Shown here: positions 25,073 to 33,322 of the stretch, in pieces | Position numbering within the stretch: position 1 is the stretch's first letter | How the letters are laid out: each line of letters starts with the position of its first letter | Notes under the pieces: generated by a model | Told to the model about the DNA's origin: nothing | The model's input: the letters and a program-made list of their open reading frames with translations, nothing else | Database searches by the model: none | Origin: Ureibacillus aquaedulcis | GTDB taxonomy: Bacteria; Bacillota; Bacilli; Bacillales_A; Planococcaceae | NCBI RefSeq assembly: GCF_030418165.1 | Contig: NZ_JAUHTQ010000007.1 | Span: forward strand, 1-64,000 | Direction: 5' to 3' | Length of the DNA: 64,000 nucleotides | Made by a program: the position numbers and the translations under genes

Positions 25073-25869
25073 TTAGTTTAATCCATAATCCGAATCAATG
25101 AATTTATCTAATGGGTGTCCAGCTTCTGTTATATTTTCAATGACAGATCCTAGATAAATATCCGTTTGCCAGTCCCCGATTGGCAAGTCCACTTGAACTG
25201 TATAAGTTCCAGGAGGATAGACATCGGTCTTATTATCAAAGCTAATTTGATTTCCGTCACCGATTTTACTATAGCTTGTAAAACTAATTTCTACTGGTTT
25301 CGTACCCTCTGGTACTATAAATGTAGCTGTTCCTTTATCTATATGAGAGTTAAAAAATTCATCGTACGGAGCTTCAGGTTCAGTGTAGGTATAATCATCG
25401 TTCACTTTTGTTACGGAAACTGTTTCACTCCATAATACTCCTTTTCCCGGATGATTGGGACGTTGGTAAGCTTTAAACATATAATTTCCTTCTTTATTTG
25501 GTTTATATGTTAATAGTTGCGATTCCCCGGAAGCTAACTTATCAACAACTCCTTTGTAAACTATTTCTCCGTTTTGGGGTTGCCTGTCGGCGCCCAATAA
25601 ACTTCATAAGCTACAGTACCCTCCATATCGCGAGAGTCTTCGCCATTCTCTATGGTAGCTGAAATATAATCTGGTGTACTATTTTGCTTAGTAAACATTA
25701 AGGAGCTCTTATCCCAATTAGTTTGTTCAGCTACTGAATATATTTTTTCCTTATGGGCATTCACACCTTTGGATGAATCCGCAAATGCTAAATGGCCACT
25801 TTGTACAAAAGAAACACCTAATATCGAAGCTGCAAGGACTACCTTGGAGATTTTCGTTAACTTTTTCAT
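25073..25869 (-). pseudogene. TapA-like secreted protein gene interrupted by a frameshift
   Basis: Two frames form one protein. The 5' part starts at MKKLTKISK (ATG 25869) with a signal peptide (cleavage near AFADSS) and ends at 25561 after AYEVYWAPTGNPKTEK. The 3' part (stop 25073) continues as QNGEIVYKGVVDKLASGES. Adding one base in the CCCCAAAA run at about 25577 restores EVYWAPTGNPQNGEIVYKG. The joined middle, from ATIENGED to GKGVLWSETVSV, follows the pattern of the TapA/YqxM amyloid-anchoring domain (ENTG...DGNVIEKG...YAFKVYKP..P.NG..WSE). A second C-terminal beta domain of about 90 residues follows. It may be a real mutation, phase variation or a sequence error. Function in a matrix or surface fibre is inferred. 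Confidence 0.6.
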
Positions 25870-26409
25870 TTTTTCCACTCTCACTCTATTTAATTTTATG
25901 AAAGCTCCCCCGGGTAGAGCAATAACTTGTTAGGTACCAACATTTACAAGCTTAGCGAAAAATGAAAAATTGTCAATTAAGATTTTCTTACTGAAATGAA
26001 GCATGATTTTGTGCTTAGCAGCTTTGAAAAACACGGATAGAAAACGCAAACATTTTGCCAGAAAGCATTTTAAGGGTATTGAAAATCAGTCCAAAAAACC
26101 CAATCTCCATCCTACTTCTCACAGATAATACAACTCAGTAATATGGTATTTTTTGGATCGGCCTTTTGAAGATTTGATTAAAAAAACAAAAATAAAAAAA
26201 GCGGAAAATATTATATTTTACTGTTAAGCAACGGAAAAATATTATATATAAATGAAGTCTTTTTCGTTTTGATGATAATTAGAGCCCAAATAATACAGTA
26301 CTATTACAATTCAATATTATTTTGTATTTCTTAAACCCTTCGCTTTGTTTATCTATTATAATCAATAATCTATAAATTAGACTTAGCAACGAATGAAGGG
26401 TAGGAAAAG
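25870..26409. other. intergenic region between TapA-like gene and AraC regulator, with direct repeats
   Basis: About 540 AT-rich bases with no gene. It contains two near-identical direct copies, CGGAAAATATTATAT (26202-26216) and CGGAAAAATATTATAT (26232-26247), 30 bp apart. These are possible regulator sites for the divergent genes. Confidence 0.45.
26331..26359 (+). promoter_or_regulatory. promoter candidate for the AraC-family gene
   Basis: TTAAAC (26331-26336) and TATTAT (26354-26359) are 17 bp apart and lie about 50 bp before the start codon. The -35 is weak. Confidence 0.38.
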
Positions 26410-27639
26410 ATGAACAGCAAAGATATTCCTTATATTTGTGACCTTCTCTTCAAATCATTTGAAATACCTGTTTTCTATTTAAATGATATGGAAGAAGTGG
26501 CAATCAAGCTGCCTGAAACCTTTAAATCTAATGCATTATTCGATGGGATTGAAGATTGTCTTCGTGCAATTACTTATTCCTATGGAGAAACAAAGGTACC
26601 GGTTATACATATGACCAATTTTTTAGAGTGCTTTATTATTTTTCGCCTGCCAGCATCTTCGGGGACCATTGTAATTGGCCCATCCATCTATGAACAATTA
26701 AACAAACAAACCAAAATAAACCTCATGATCGATAACAATGTATCAGATACCCAACAAGATAAGTGGTTTCAATATTACGAGAACTTACCGGTAGCAAGCA
26801 AAACGAGGTTTGCTTATATCGGAACACTCCTCTATTATCTTACTAGTGGAAAAACCCTTGAGGTGAATGAATTATTAAAACAGTCATATCGCTATCAGTC
26901 CAAAGTAGCTCCGAACGCCCAACTCGACGTCTTAGTTTCGAAACAGCGAGAAAGCACTTTTTTTCATCATGATCCAAGCCTTGAGAAAAATGTGTACTAT
27001 CTTGTTAAGATTGGAAAGAAGGATGAAGCGTTAAAGGCCTATATGTCTTTACCCAAGGAGTCTATTGGAAATCTATCAAAGCGGAGCTATTTAAGAAGCA
27101 GGAAAAATTTTGCTATTTCCGCTGTTACACTTTGGACACGTGCAGCAATAGATGGAGGTTTATATTACGAAACTGCCTATACATTGAGCGATATCCATAT
27201 TCAGTATATTGAAGAGTTGGAACAAATCTCCGAGGTTGAGAATGCCATTATTAATGCACTTCTTGATTTTGCTGATTTTGAGCGAAGAGAAAAAGACAAG
27301 TTTATATCTAAAATGGTATTGTCCTGCCAGGATTATATTTTTAAGCATTTATATACAAAGATAACCTTGGAAAAGCTCGGTAAGCATACTGGAGTAAATC
27401 CTAGCTATTTGTCACATTCATTCATGAAGGAAATGGGTATTCCGGTGAGTGAATATATTCAGGTGCAGCGAATTGAAGAGGCAAAAAAGCTCCTACTGCA
27501 TGCCACTTACACTGTTTCGGAGATTAGTTCTTTACTTAATTTTAACGACCAGAGCTACTTTACAAAAATATTCAAAAAACATACAGGTATGACGCCAAGA
27601 CAGTTTAGCCAAAGCCAAGAGTTTAAAATCTTGAGTTAG
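26410..27639 (+). CDS. AraC-family transcriptional regulator
   Basis: This is a 409-aa DNA-binding regulator. The C-terminal 100 residues carry the two AraC helix-turn-helix units (ITLEKLGKHTGVNPSYLSHSFMKEMG, then YTVSEISSLLNFNDQSYFTKIFKKHTGMTPRQF). The N-terminal 290 residues are a sensor or dimerisation region that I cannot assign; the size and layout recall the AraC regulators found next to surface-protein genes. ATG 26410 lies behind AGGGTAGG. It may control the neighbouring secreted glycosidases and TapA-like protein (position-based inference). Confidence 0.85.
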   Translation: MNSKDIPYICDLLFKSFEIPVFYLNDMEEVAIKLPETFKSNALFDGIEDCLRAITYSYGETKVPVIHMTNFLECFIIFRLPASSGTIVIGPSIYEQLNKQTKINLMIDNNVSDTQQDKWFQYYENLPVASKTRFAYIGTLLYYLTSGKTLEVNELLKQSYRYQSKVAPNAQLDVLVSKQRESTFFHHDPSLEKNVYYLVKIGKKDEALKAYMSLPKESIGNLSKRSYLRSRKNFAISAVTLWTRAAIDGGLYYETAYTLSDIHIQYIEELEQISEVENAIINALLDFADFERREKDKFISKMVLSCQDYIFKHLYTKITLEKLGKHTGVNPSYLSHSFMKEMGIPVSEYIQVQRIEEAKKLLLHATYTVSEISSLLNFNDQSYFTKIFKKHTGMTPRQFSQSQEFKILS

Positions 27640-27654
27640 CATTTCTTCATATTA

Positions 27655-27984
27655 AATTAGCCCAGCCGATCTTTTCCATGAAAGGTCGGGTTTTAATATT
27701 ACCCACACTCGTTAAAAGTTGTTCACCAAATAGGTTTATGATATGTACTTCACGTTCCGTCAGTCCTGCCCGGGTAAGCCCATATACTTTCAATTCATCT
27801 ATCCGCCTCATCTGTTTTATTCAACAGCCTTATCCAGTCTAACTAGGCTAGTATAAGATCATATTCCCTGGACTGGTATTTTGCTTCCTGCTCCTTCGGA
27901 TTCCACCTATCACTGGCTATCTCTATTTCTGTCTAAAGAGGTTCGGGACTTACACCCTGTAGTTTTTTTACATTCCGGGTGCAC
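27655..27984 (-). mobile_element. group II intron 5' remnant (class C-like) inserted at the rpsI terminator
   Basis: On the minus strand, immediately after the T-run of the rpsI terminator, the sequence starts GTGCACCCGGAATG and continues with ACAGGGTGTAAGTCCCG, a typical group II 5' end. Further domain I features follow (GGTGGAATCCGAAGGAGC, AATACCAGTCCAGGGAATATG, GGGCTTACCCGGGCAGG), up to a CCCGACC/GATCGG hairpin at about 27665-27695. The intron-encoded reverse transcriptase and domains V/VI are absent, so it is a dead fragment of about 330 nt. Insertion right behind a terminator hairpin is the hallmark of group IIC introns. Confidence 0.75.
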
Positions 27985-28018
27985 AAAAAAAGCCCTCTCC
28001 CAAATTTGGGAGAAGGGC
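27985..28018 (-). terminator. intrinsic terminator of rplM-rpsI
   Basis: On the minus strand AGCCCTTCTCCCAAA pairs with TTTGGGAGAGGGCT and is followed by seven T, then by the group II intron remnant. It lies about 27 bp past the rpsI stop. Confidence 0.9.
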
Positions 28019-28044
28019 TTTGAAATGCTGATATAGCACCAAAA

Positions 28045-28437
28045 TTAACGTTTTGAGAACTGAGGCGCACGACGAGCACCTTTAAGACCGTATTTTTTAC
28101 GTTCTTTCATACGTGGGTCACGAGTTAGTAAACCTGCAGATTTAAGTGCTGGACGGAAATCTGGGTCAACTGATAGTAACGCACGAGCGATACCGTGACG
28201 GATTGCTCCAGCTTGACCTGTGAATCCACCACCGTTTACGTTTACAAATACATCATAGCTACCTTTAGTTTGAGTTGCTTCTAATGGTTGGTTGATGATT
28301 AAGTGTAAAGTTTCGAATGGTAAGTACTCTTCGATGCTACGGTTGTTGATAACAATTTTACCTTCGCCTGGTACTAAACGTACGCGAGCTACTGAGCTTT
28401 TACGGCGACCTGTGCCGATATATTGAACTTGTGCCAA
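28045..28437 (-). CDS. rpsI: 30S ribosomal protein S9
   Basis: S9 is a small-subunit protein whose C-terminal tail reaches the P-site tRNA. The 130-aa sequence shows [16 protein letters not shown] at the N-terminus and the conserved basic tail [14 protein letters not shown]. It is co-transcribed with rplM, 22 bp upstream. Confidence 0.97.
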   Translation of the reverse strand: MAQVQYIGTGRRKSSVARVRLVPGEGKIVINNRSIEEYLPFETLHLIINQPLEATQTKGSYDVFVNVNGGGFTGQAGAIRHGIARALLSVDPDFRPALKSAGLLTRDPRMKERKKYGLKGARRAPQFSKR

Positions 28438-28459
28438 GGGTGTATCCTCCTCTTATTAA

Positions 28460-28897
28460 TTATCCGCGAAGCGTATAGCTTTCTGGTTTTTGTGCTGCAT
28501 GTGGGTGTTCTGCTCCAGCATAAACGTTAAGTTTGCCGAACATTTTACGTCCTAAAGAGTTTTTAGGAAGCATCCCTTTAACTGCTAATTCGATCATTTG
28601 TGTTGGGTATTTTTCTTTCATTTCGCCAGCTGTACGTTGTTTTAAACCACCAGCGAATTGAGTGTGACGGTAATAGATTTTACCTTCTAATTTGTTACCT
28701 GTTAAATGAATTTTGTCAGCGTTGATGACAATTACAAAGTCACCAGTGTCAACGTTTGGTGTGAATGTTGGTTTATGTTTACCGCGTAAGATAGCAGCTA
28801 CTTCAGAAGCTAAACGTCCAAGCGTTTGTCCTTCTGCGTCAACTACTAACCATTTACGATCTACTTCGTGACCTTTAGCCATGAATGTTGTACGCAT
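28460..28897 (-). CDS. rplM: 50S ribosomal protein L13
   Basis: L13 is an early-assembly large-subunit protein. The 145-aa sequence contains the family core ([49 protein letters not shown]). ATG 28897 lies behind AGGAGG. It is the first gene of the rplM-rpsI operon, with its own promoter about 130 bp upstream. Confidence 0.97.
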   Translation of the reverse strand: MRTTFMAKGHEVDRKWLVVDAEGQTLGRLASEVAAILRGKHKPTFTPNVDTGDFVIVINADKIHLTGNKLEGKIYYRHTQFAGGLKQRTAGEMKEKYPTQMIELAVKGMLPKNSLGRKMFGKLNVYAGAEHPHAAQKPESYTLRG

Positions 28898-28998
28898 TTA
28901 TATATCCTCCTAATCGATTCGATTACCGTTATTTTTCATTAGTATACACTTATAAGTTTCGGGGCTTATTTGTGGTGGTAATGAAAATACCATATGTC

Positions 28999-29027
28999 AT
29001 CTTATAATATATTTACTCATAAGTCAA
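28999..29027 (-). promoter_or_regulatory. rplM promoter and long leader (candidate L13 leader RNA)
   Basis: TTGACT (29027-29022) and TAAGAT (29004-28999) with a 17-bp spacer point at rplM. The transcript would have a leader of about 90 nt (28990-28898). Firmicutes rplM is known to carry an autoregulatory L13 leader. I did not derive its structure, so that part is only plausible. Confidence 0.6.
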
Positions 29028-29058
29028 GAAAAAAAGCAACACACCTGGACGTGTTGCT
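29028..29058 (-). terminator. terminator of the ecfA1-ecfA2-ecfT-truA operon
   Basis: AGCAACAC pairs with GTGTTGCT over an 8-nt loop, with TTTTTTTC following on the minus strand, about 64 bp past the truA stop and directly before the rplM promoter. Confidence 0.88.
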
Positions 29059-29121
29059 TATTTATTTTAGCACACACATCGCTGTGCGTGTAGCACCAGA
29101 TTTTGGACACGGTTTACTGCT

Positions 29122-29862
29122 TCAATAGAACACTTTTTCAAGGTACAGGCCGTGTGCAGGTGCAGTTTTGCCCGCTCTTCCACGATCCAATGAAGCCACA
29201 ATTCCCTCTAGGTCTTGTACCTCTCTTTTGCCTATGCCAACTTCCCATAACGTCCCTGCGATAATACGTACCATGTTATATAAAAAGCCATTGCCCTCTA
29301 TGACCATATGCAGTTCTTCTCCTTGCCAGGAGATGTCTAATGAATGAACAGTACGGACTTTATCTACTACACTTGTATTGGCCGCGCAGAAGCAAGAGAA
29401 ATCATGGGTACCGATAATATACCGTGCGGCAGCCTGCATGTTCTGGATATTGGGCTTCATACCATTGGTTTCAACGGTATAATGTCTGCGAAAAGGACTT
29501 TCTACCTCTTCGCAGTTCCAAATATAGCGATACTGCTTACCTGATACGCTATATCTGGCATGAAAGTCAGCAGCAACTTCTTCCACTGCCAGTACACGGA
29601 TATCCCTGGGCAATTGGACGTTCAAGGCTTTTTGATAACGATCTACCGGAATTGAAAGCGATGTATCAAAATGAATAACCTGTCCTGTTGCATGAACACG
29701 GGCATCCGTACGACCACTTGCCGTAATTTTGACCTTTTCCCCTTTATGCATTTTGGTTAGTACATTTTCGATTTCAAGCTGCACAGTACGTTCCCCAGGC
29801 TGAACCTGGTACCCGGCAAAGAGAGTACCATCGTAGCTGATGGTTGCTTTTAAACGTCTCAA
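29122..29862 (-). CDS. truA: tRNA pseudouridine(38-40) synthase TruA
   Basis: TruA converts uridines 38-40 of many tRNA anticodon arms to pseudouridine. The 246-aa protein has the catalytic Asp in ASGRTDARVHATGQV and the family segments YRYIWNCEE, GTHDFSCFCA and GNGFLYNMVRIIAGTL. It is the last gene of the ecf operon, 24 bp after ecfT, the same arrangement as in B. subtilis. Confidence 0.96.
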   Translation of the reverse strand: MRRLKATISYDGTLFAGYQVQPGERTVQLEIENVLTKMHKGEKVKITASGRTDARVHATGQVIHFDTSLSIPVDRYQKALNVQLPRDIRVLAVEEVAADFHARYSVSGKQYRYIWNCEEVESPFRRHYTVETNGMKPNIQNMQAAARYIIGTHDFSCFCAANTSVVDKVRTVHSLDISWQGEELHMVIEGNGFLYNMVRIIAGTLWEVGIGKREVQDLEGIVASLDRGRAGKTAPAHGLYLEKVFY

Positions 29863-29886
29863 TGAGCTTCACCTCACTTACCTTAA

Positions 29887-30684
29887 CTAATTACGGTAGA
29901 ACACTAATAATGCGGTCATGACTACTAATGCAACTAAACTGATAGTATCTCGCCAATCCCACTTCAACTGGCGATATCGGGTACGGCCTTCTCCACCGCG
30001 ATACCCTCGAACCTCCATCGCAGTTGCTAAATCCTCTGCTCGTTTAAACGCACTAACAAAAAGCGGTACTAAAAGTGGAACAACTGCCTTCACACGTTCT
30101 TTAATCGGCCCTGCACTTAAATCAGAGCCACGGGCCATTTGCGCCTTCATGATTTTGTCCGTTTCATCCATTAGTGTTGGAATAAAGCGAAGGGCAATGG
30201 ACATCATTAAAGCTAATTCATGAACAGGCATCTTCACCTTTTTTAAAGGGTTTAACAGAACTTCAATCCCGTCCGTAATGGAGATGGGTGAAGTCGTCAA
30301 CGTCAAGATGGATGTCATGAATACAAGCACCAAGAATCGTATGGAGATGAAAATCCCCTGTCTCAGCCCCTCCTCATACACTTTAAAGAACCCAAGTTCA
30401 AAGACAATGTCCCCTTCTCTAGTAAATAAAATATGAATCAAGAACGTAAATACTAAAAGAATCATCACCGGCTTTAATCCATTGATTAAAAAGTACAGGC
30501 GAATACGAGACATTAAGATAACAAGCAAGGTAAAGGCTAATAGAAAAGCATAAGTGACAATATTATTCGCCAAGAAAACAACTAAGATAAAGGCAAATAC
30601 AAAAACAAGCTTTGAACGGGGATCTAGACGATGTACAAATGAATCACCGGGAATATAGCGACCGAATATCATCTTTTCCATCAT
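29887..30684 (-). CDS. ecfT: energy-coupling factor transporter transmembrane protein EcfT
   Basis: EcfT is the membrane scaffold that couples the two EcfA ATPases to vitamin-specific S components. The 265-aa sequence has HRLDPRSKLVF at the N-terminus, several hydrophobic segments and the two coupling-helix Ala-Arg-Gly type motifs (MARGSD and MEVRGYRGG). It overlaps ecfA2 by 4 bp. The S components are encoded elsewhere. Confidence 0.95.
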   Translation of the reverse strand: MMEKMIFGRYIPGDSFVHRLDPRSKLVFVFAFILVVFLANNIVTYAFLLAFTLLVILMSRIRLYFLINGLKPVMILLVFTFLIHILFTREGDIVFELGFFKVYEEGLRQGIFISIRFLVLVFMTSILTLTTSPISITDGIEVLLNPLKKVKMPVHELALMMSIALRFIPTLMDETDKIMKAQMARGSDLSAGPIKERVKAVVPLLVPLFVSAFKRAEDLATAMEVRGYRGGEGRTRYRQLKWDWRDTISLVALVVMTALLVFYRN

Positions 30685-31553
30685 TGTGCATCACGCCCCT
30701 CTCGCAATGCCTGTGCAACTTCTGCTGCAAGCTCCTCTTCGGTTAAACAGATCTTGGATAGCGACTTATTCATCAGCTTCTCTATCTTTCTTTGGAATCG
30801 GACAATATGCGGGAGTTCTAGACGATATTTCTCGAGTGTTTCCGCATCGGCGAATACCTCAAGCGGTGTTCCGTTCAGTACACAGCGACCTTCATGCATG
30901 ATCGCGATTTTGTCTGCGTACCGCGCTGCATCTTCCATACTATGGGTTACAAGAATCGTTGTTAAGCCGCGTTCTTTATGGAGGGCATGAAACATGTCCA
31001 TAATCTCCTTTTGTCCGCGTGGATCAAGACCAGCAGTCGGCTCATCTAGTACAATTACTTCAGGATCCATTGCAAGCACCCCAGCAATCGCCACACGGCG
31101 CATTTGCCCTCCTGATAGATCAAAGGGTGATTTGTTTAGTGTGTCCTCTGGTAAGCCTACTAGGTGTATTAGCTCGCGTGCCCGTTGTTCAGCTTCTTGT
31201 TCGGATACACCAAAGTTCATTGGTCCAAACATGATGTCCTTTAAAACGGTCTCTTCGAACAATTGATGTTCGGGAAACTGAAAAACAATCCCTACCTTTT
31301 GGCGAACCGGTTTTAGCTCCTTCGCTTTTTTTCCAGCTGCAATTACTCGATCTCCGATATGTACTTGTCCCTTGGATGGCTTTAAAAGACCATTAAAGTG
31401 CTGAAGGATCGTAGATTTACCCGATCCTGTATGCCCTATAATCGCCTGATAGGTCCCATGAGGAATTGTTAAATCAACATCAAATAATGCGTATTTCTCA
31501 AAGGGAGTCCCCATGGAATACGCGTAACTTACTTGTTGAAGTTTGATGCCCAT
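30681..31553 (-). CDS. ecfA2: energy-coupling factor transporter ATPase EcfA2
   Basis: The 290-aa ATPase has Walker A GHTGSGKST, the Q-loop in VFQFPEHQLFEETV, signature LSGGQMRRVAIAGVLA, Walker B VIVLDEPTAGLD and H-loop VTHSMED. It forms a heterodimer with EcfA1 to energise micronutrient uptake. It overlaps ecfA1 by 25 bp and ecfT by 4 bp. Confidence 0.95.
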   Translation of the reverse strand: MGIKLQQVSYAYSMGTPFEKYALFDVDLTIPHGTYQAIIGHTGSGKSTILQHFNGLLKPSKGQVHIGDRVIAAGKKAKELKPVRQKVGIVFQFPEHQLFEETVLKDIMFGPMNFGVSEQEAEQRARELIHLVGLPEDTLNKSPFDLSGGQMRRVAIAGVLAMDPEVIVLDEPTAGLDPRGQKEIMDMFHALHKERGLTTILVTHSMEDAARYADKIAIMHEGRCVLNGTPLEVFADAETLEKYRLELPHIVRFQRKIEKLMNKSLSKICLTEEELAAEVAQALREGRDAQ

Positions 31554-32374
31554 AAATCATTCACCAACTCTTCTTCTGTCATATGTTGTCCTGCCAATAA
31601 TACACCGTTTTCCTGGAAAAGCTTCGTCATCCGCATAGCAAAAGGCAGCTCCAGACCAAACTCCACCAACTTATCGCCAAGGGCAAAAATTTCGGAAGGG
31701 GTCCCTTCGGCATATTTTTTCCCATCATTCATGAATAGCACACGATCCGCAAATAGTGCTTCTTCTACATCATGTGTGATCGAGAGAACGGTTAAGCCGG
31801 TTTCTTCACGTAAGGCACGAACCGTTTTTAATACTTCCTCACGTCCTTGGGGATCGAGCATGGATGTGGCTTCATCCAAAATCAAAAGCTTCGGTCGCAT
31901 AGCTAGCGCACCGGCAATTGCGACACGCTGTTTTTGCCCGCCGGACAGATGGTGAGGTTCATGGTTTAAAAATTTGTCCATCTTCACTTGTGCCAGTGAT
32001 GCATGAACACGCTCCACCATCTCTTTATAAGGTACTCCACTATTTTCTAACGCAAATGCTACATCGTCTTGTACCGTAGCACCAACAAATTGGTTATCGG
32101 GATTTTGGAAAACCATACCGATATTCGAACGGGTTTCCCATAAATTTTCTTCTGTTAAAACATTTCTCATCACTCGAATTTCTCCTTCTTGTGGAAAGAG
32201 TAATCCGCTTACTAGCTTGACCATCGTCGATTTTCCAGAACCGTTATGTCCCACTATGGCAATCCATTCACCTTCGTTGATTGAAAACGAAACATTCTGA
32301 ACAGCTTTTCGGTGTTCCGGGCTGTCTGGTGTATAAGAAAAACTTACCTGATTAAACGATAAAATCTCGGTCAC
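31529..32374 (-). CDS. ecfA1: energy-coupling factor transporter ATPase EcfA1
   Basis: The 281-aa ATPase has GHNGSGKST, VFQNPDNQFVGATV, LSGGQKQRVAIAGALA, LILDEATSMLD and ITHDVEEA. It is the first gene of the ECF module operon. About 455 bp separates it from the rplQ terminator, and the region carries several unexplained RNA-like structures. Confidence 0.95.
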   Translation of the reverse strand: MTEILSFNQVSFSYTPDSPEHRKAVQNVSFSINEGEWIAIVGHNGSGKSTMVKLVSGLLFPQEGEIRVMRNVLTEENLWETRSNIGMVFQNPDNQFVGATVQDDVAFALENSGVPYKEMVERVHASLAQVKMDKFLNHEPHHLSGGQKQRVAIAGALAMRPKLLILDEATSMLDPQGREEVLKTVRALREETGLTVLSITHDVEEALFADRVLFMNDGKKYAEGTPSEIFALGDKLVEFGLELPFAMRMTKLFQENGVLLAGQHMTEEELVNDLWASNFNK

Positions 32375-32460
32375 TGATCTTGGCTCCTCTCTATCTCTAC
32401 TAACTAAATTACACTGTTTTATACGGCAATGCTACCTTTTCGTATAGGTGTCATATATAA

Positions 32461-32517
32461 AAATAAGGTACGTTTGCATATCAATAAAAAACCACTTGAT
32501 CGAAACGTACTTTATTT
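32461..32517 (-). other. long imperfect hairpin upstream of ecfA1
   Basis: A 15-nt arm AAATAAGGTACGTTT (32461-32475) pairs with AAACGTACTTTATTT (32503-32517) with one G-U, and an inner ATCAA/TTGAT stem extends it. The minus strand ends in TTATTTTTATA, so it may terminate transcription ahead of ecfA1. Confidence 0.55.
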
Positions 32518-32564
32518 TTGTATATGTAATTTCAAAATGCACATTTGCATCTTTTTAAGGAAAT

Positions 32565-32661
32565 AAAAAAGCGCGCACCTCATTCGAAATGCGCTTACTA
32601 CTACATTTGTTAACAAGAACACGGCTGCTCAATTCCGTGCTCCTTATGAATGAGGTGCGGA
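32565..32661 (-). ncRNA. unassigned structured RNA element with T-run, between rplQ and ecfA1
   Basis: On the minus strand an 11-nt arm GCACCTCATTC (32658-32648) pairs perfectly with GAATGAGGTGC (32585-32575), about 60 nt further on. In between is a CACGG/CCGTG hairpin. After the 3' arm come GCGC and six T. The 3' arm can instead form a local GCGCATT/AATG..GCGC hairpin. It looks like a small RNA or a switchable leader; no known riboswitch or T-box signature is visible. Confidence 0.45.
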
Positions 32662-32786
32662 GAGCTAGACGAGACGCCATCAACAAGTGATTCGCTCATT
32701 ATAACGCTCAAGCCATTTTATTGTCGTATAAATCATTGTTATGATTAGAAAAATACGATTCCCGCTAGCGAAAATCGATGTTTTCA

Positions 32787-32825
32787 TTCACTGAGTACCG
32801 ATAAAATCGAGTATCACTCAGTGAA
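32787..32825 (-). repeat. inverted repeat/hairpin next to the rplQ terminator
   Basis: TTCACTGAGT and ACTCAGTGAA pair perfectly (10 bp), with an inner CGAT/ATCG stem. Its role is unknown. Confidence 0.5.
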
Positions 32826-32831
32826 AAAATA

Positions 32832-32869
32832 GAGGGTGTCCGGGTTCAACCGGTGAACCGGGCACCCTC
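32832..32869 (-). terminator. terminator after rplQ (end of alpha operon)
   Basis: GAGGGTG pairs with CACCCTC around a GC-rich inner stem, and the minus strand continues CTATTTTTT. It lies about 25 bp past the rplQ stop. Confidence 0.88.
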
Positions 32870-32894
32870 ATACCTGTTTGTTAAGAATCAGATA

Positions 32895-33275
32895 TTACAC
32901 TAATTCAATAACTACTACAGGTGCACCGTCACCACGGCGAGGTCCTACTTTAAGGATACGAGTGTAACCACCTTGACGATCAACATAACGTGGTGCAACA
33001 TCATTAAATAACTTTTGAAGTGCAAATGAAGTTGTTTCGTTACCTTCAGCATCAGTAGTTGTAACTAGTTCACGACGGATGAATGCAGCCGCTTGACGAC
33101 GAGCATGTAAATCTCCACGCTTACCTAAAGTAATCATTTTATCTACTACAGAACGTAATTCTTTCGCACGTGCTTCAGTAGTTTCGATGCGTTCGTTAAT
33201 GATTAAGTCAGTAGCTAAATCACGTAATAACGCTTTACGTTGAGAACTTGTACGACCAAGTTTTCTGTAACCCAT
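32895..33275 (-). CDS. rplQ: 50S ribosomal protein L17
   Basis: L17 is a large-subunit surface protein near the exit tunnel. The 126-aa sequence starts [20 protein letters not shown] and ends with [23 protein letters not shown], both family-typical. It is the last gene of the rpsM-rpsK-rpoA-rplQ group, 47 bp after rpoA. Confidence 0.97.
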   Translation of the reverse strand: MGYRKLGRTSSQRKALLRDLATDLIINERIETTEARAKELRSVVDKMITLGKRGDLHARRQAAAFIRRELVTTTDAEGNETTSFALQKLFNDVAPRYVDRQGGYTRILKVGPRRGDGAPVVVIELV

Positions 33276-33322
33276 GGATGTTCCCTCCTTTAATCTAGAC
33301 TGCTATAAGTAAGTTTACTTGA

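Noticed and set aside
25073-25869. Programmed ribosomal frameshift in the TapA-like gene
   Set aside because: There is no slippery heptamer of the known kind with a downstream stimulator, and the CCCCAAAA run is more simply a mutation or sequence error. It cannot be excluded without data.
31533-31955. 140-codon plus-strand open frame
   Set aside because: It is fully antisense to ecfA1, has a Ser/Arg-rich composition typical of a shadow frame, and has no ribosome site.
32565-32661. T-box leader
   Set aside because: The T-box core (AGGGTGGNACCGCG) is absent on either strand, and the downstream gene is not an amino acid or tRNA-synthetase gene.
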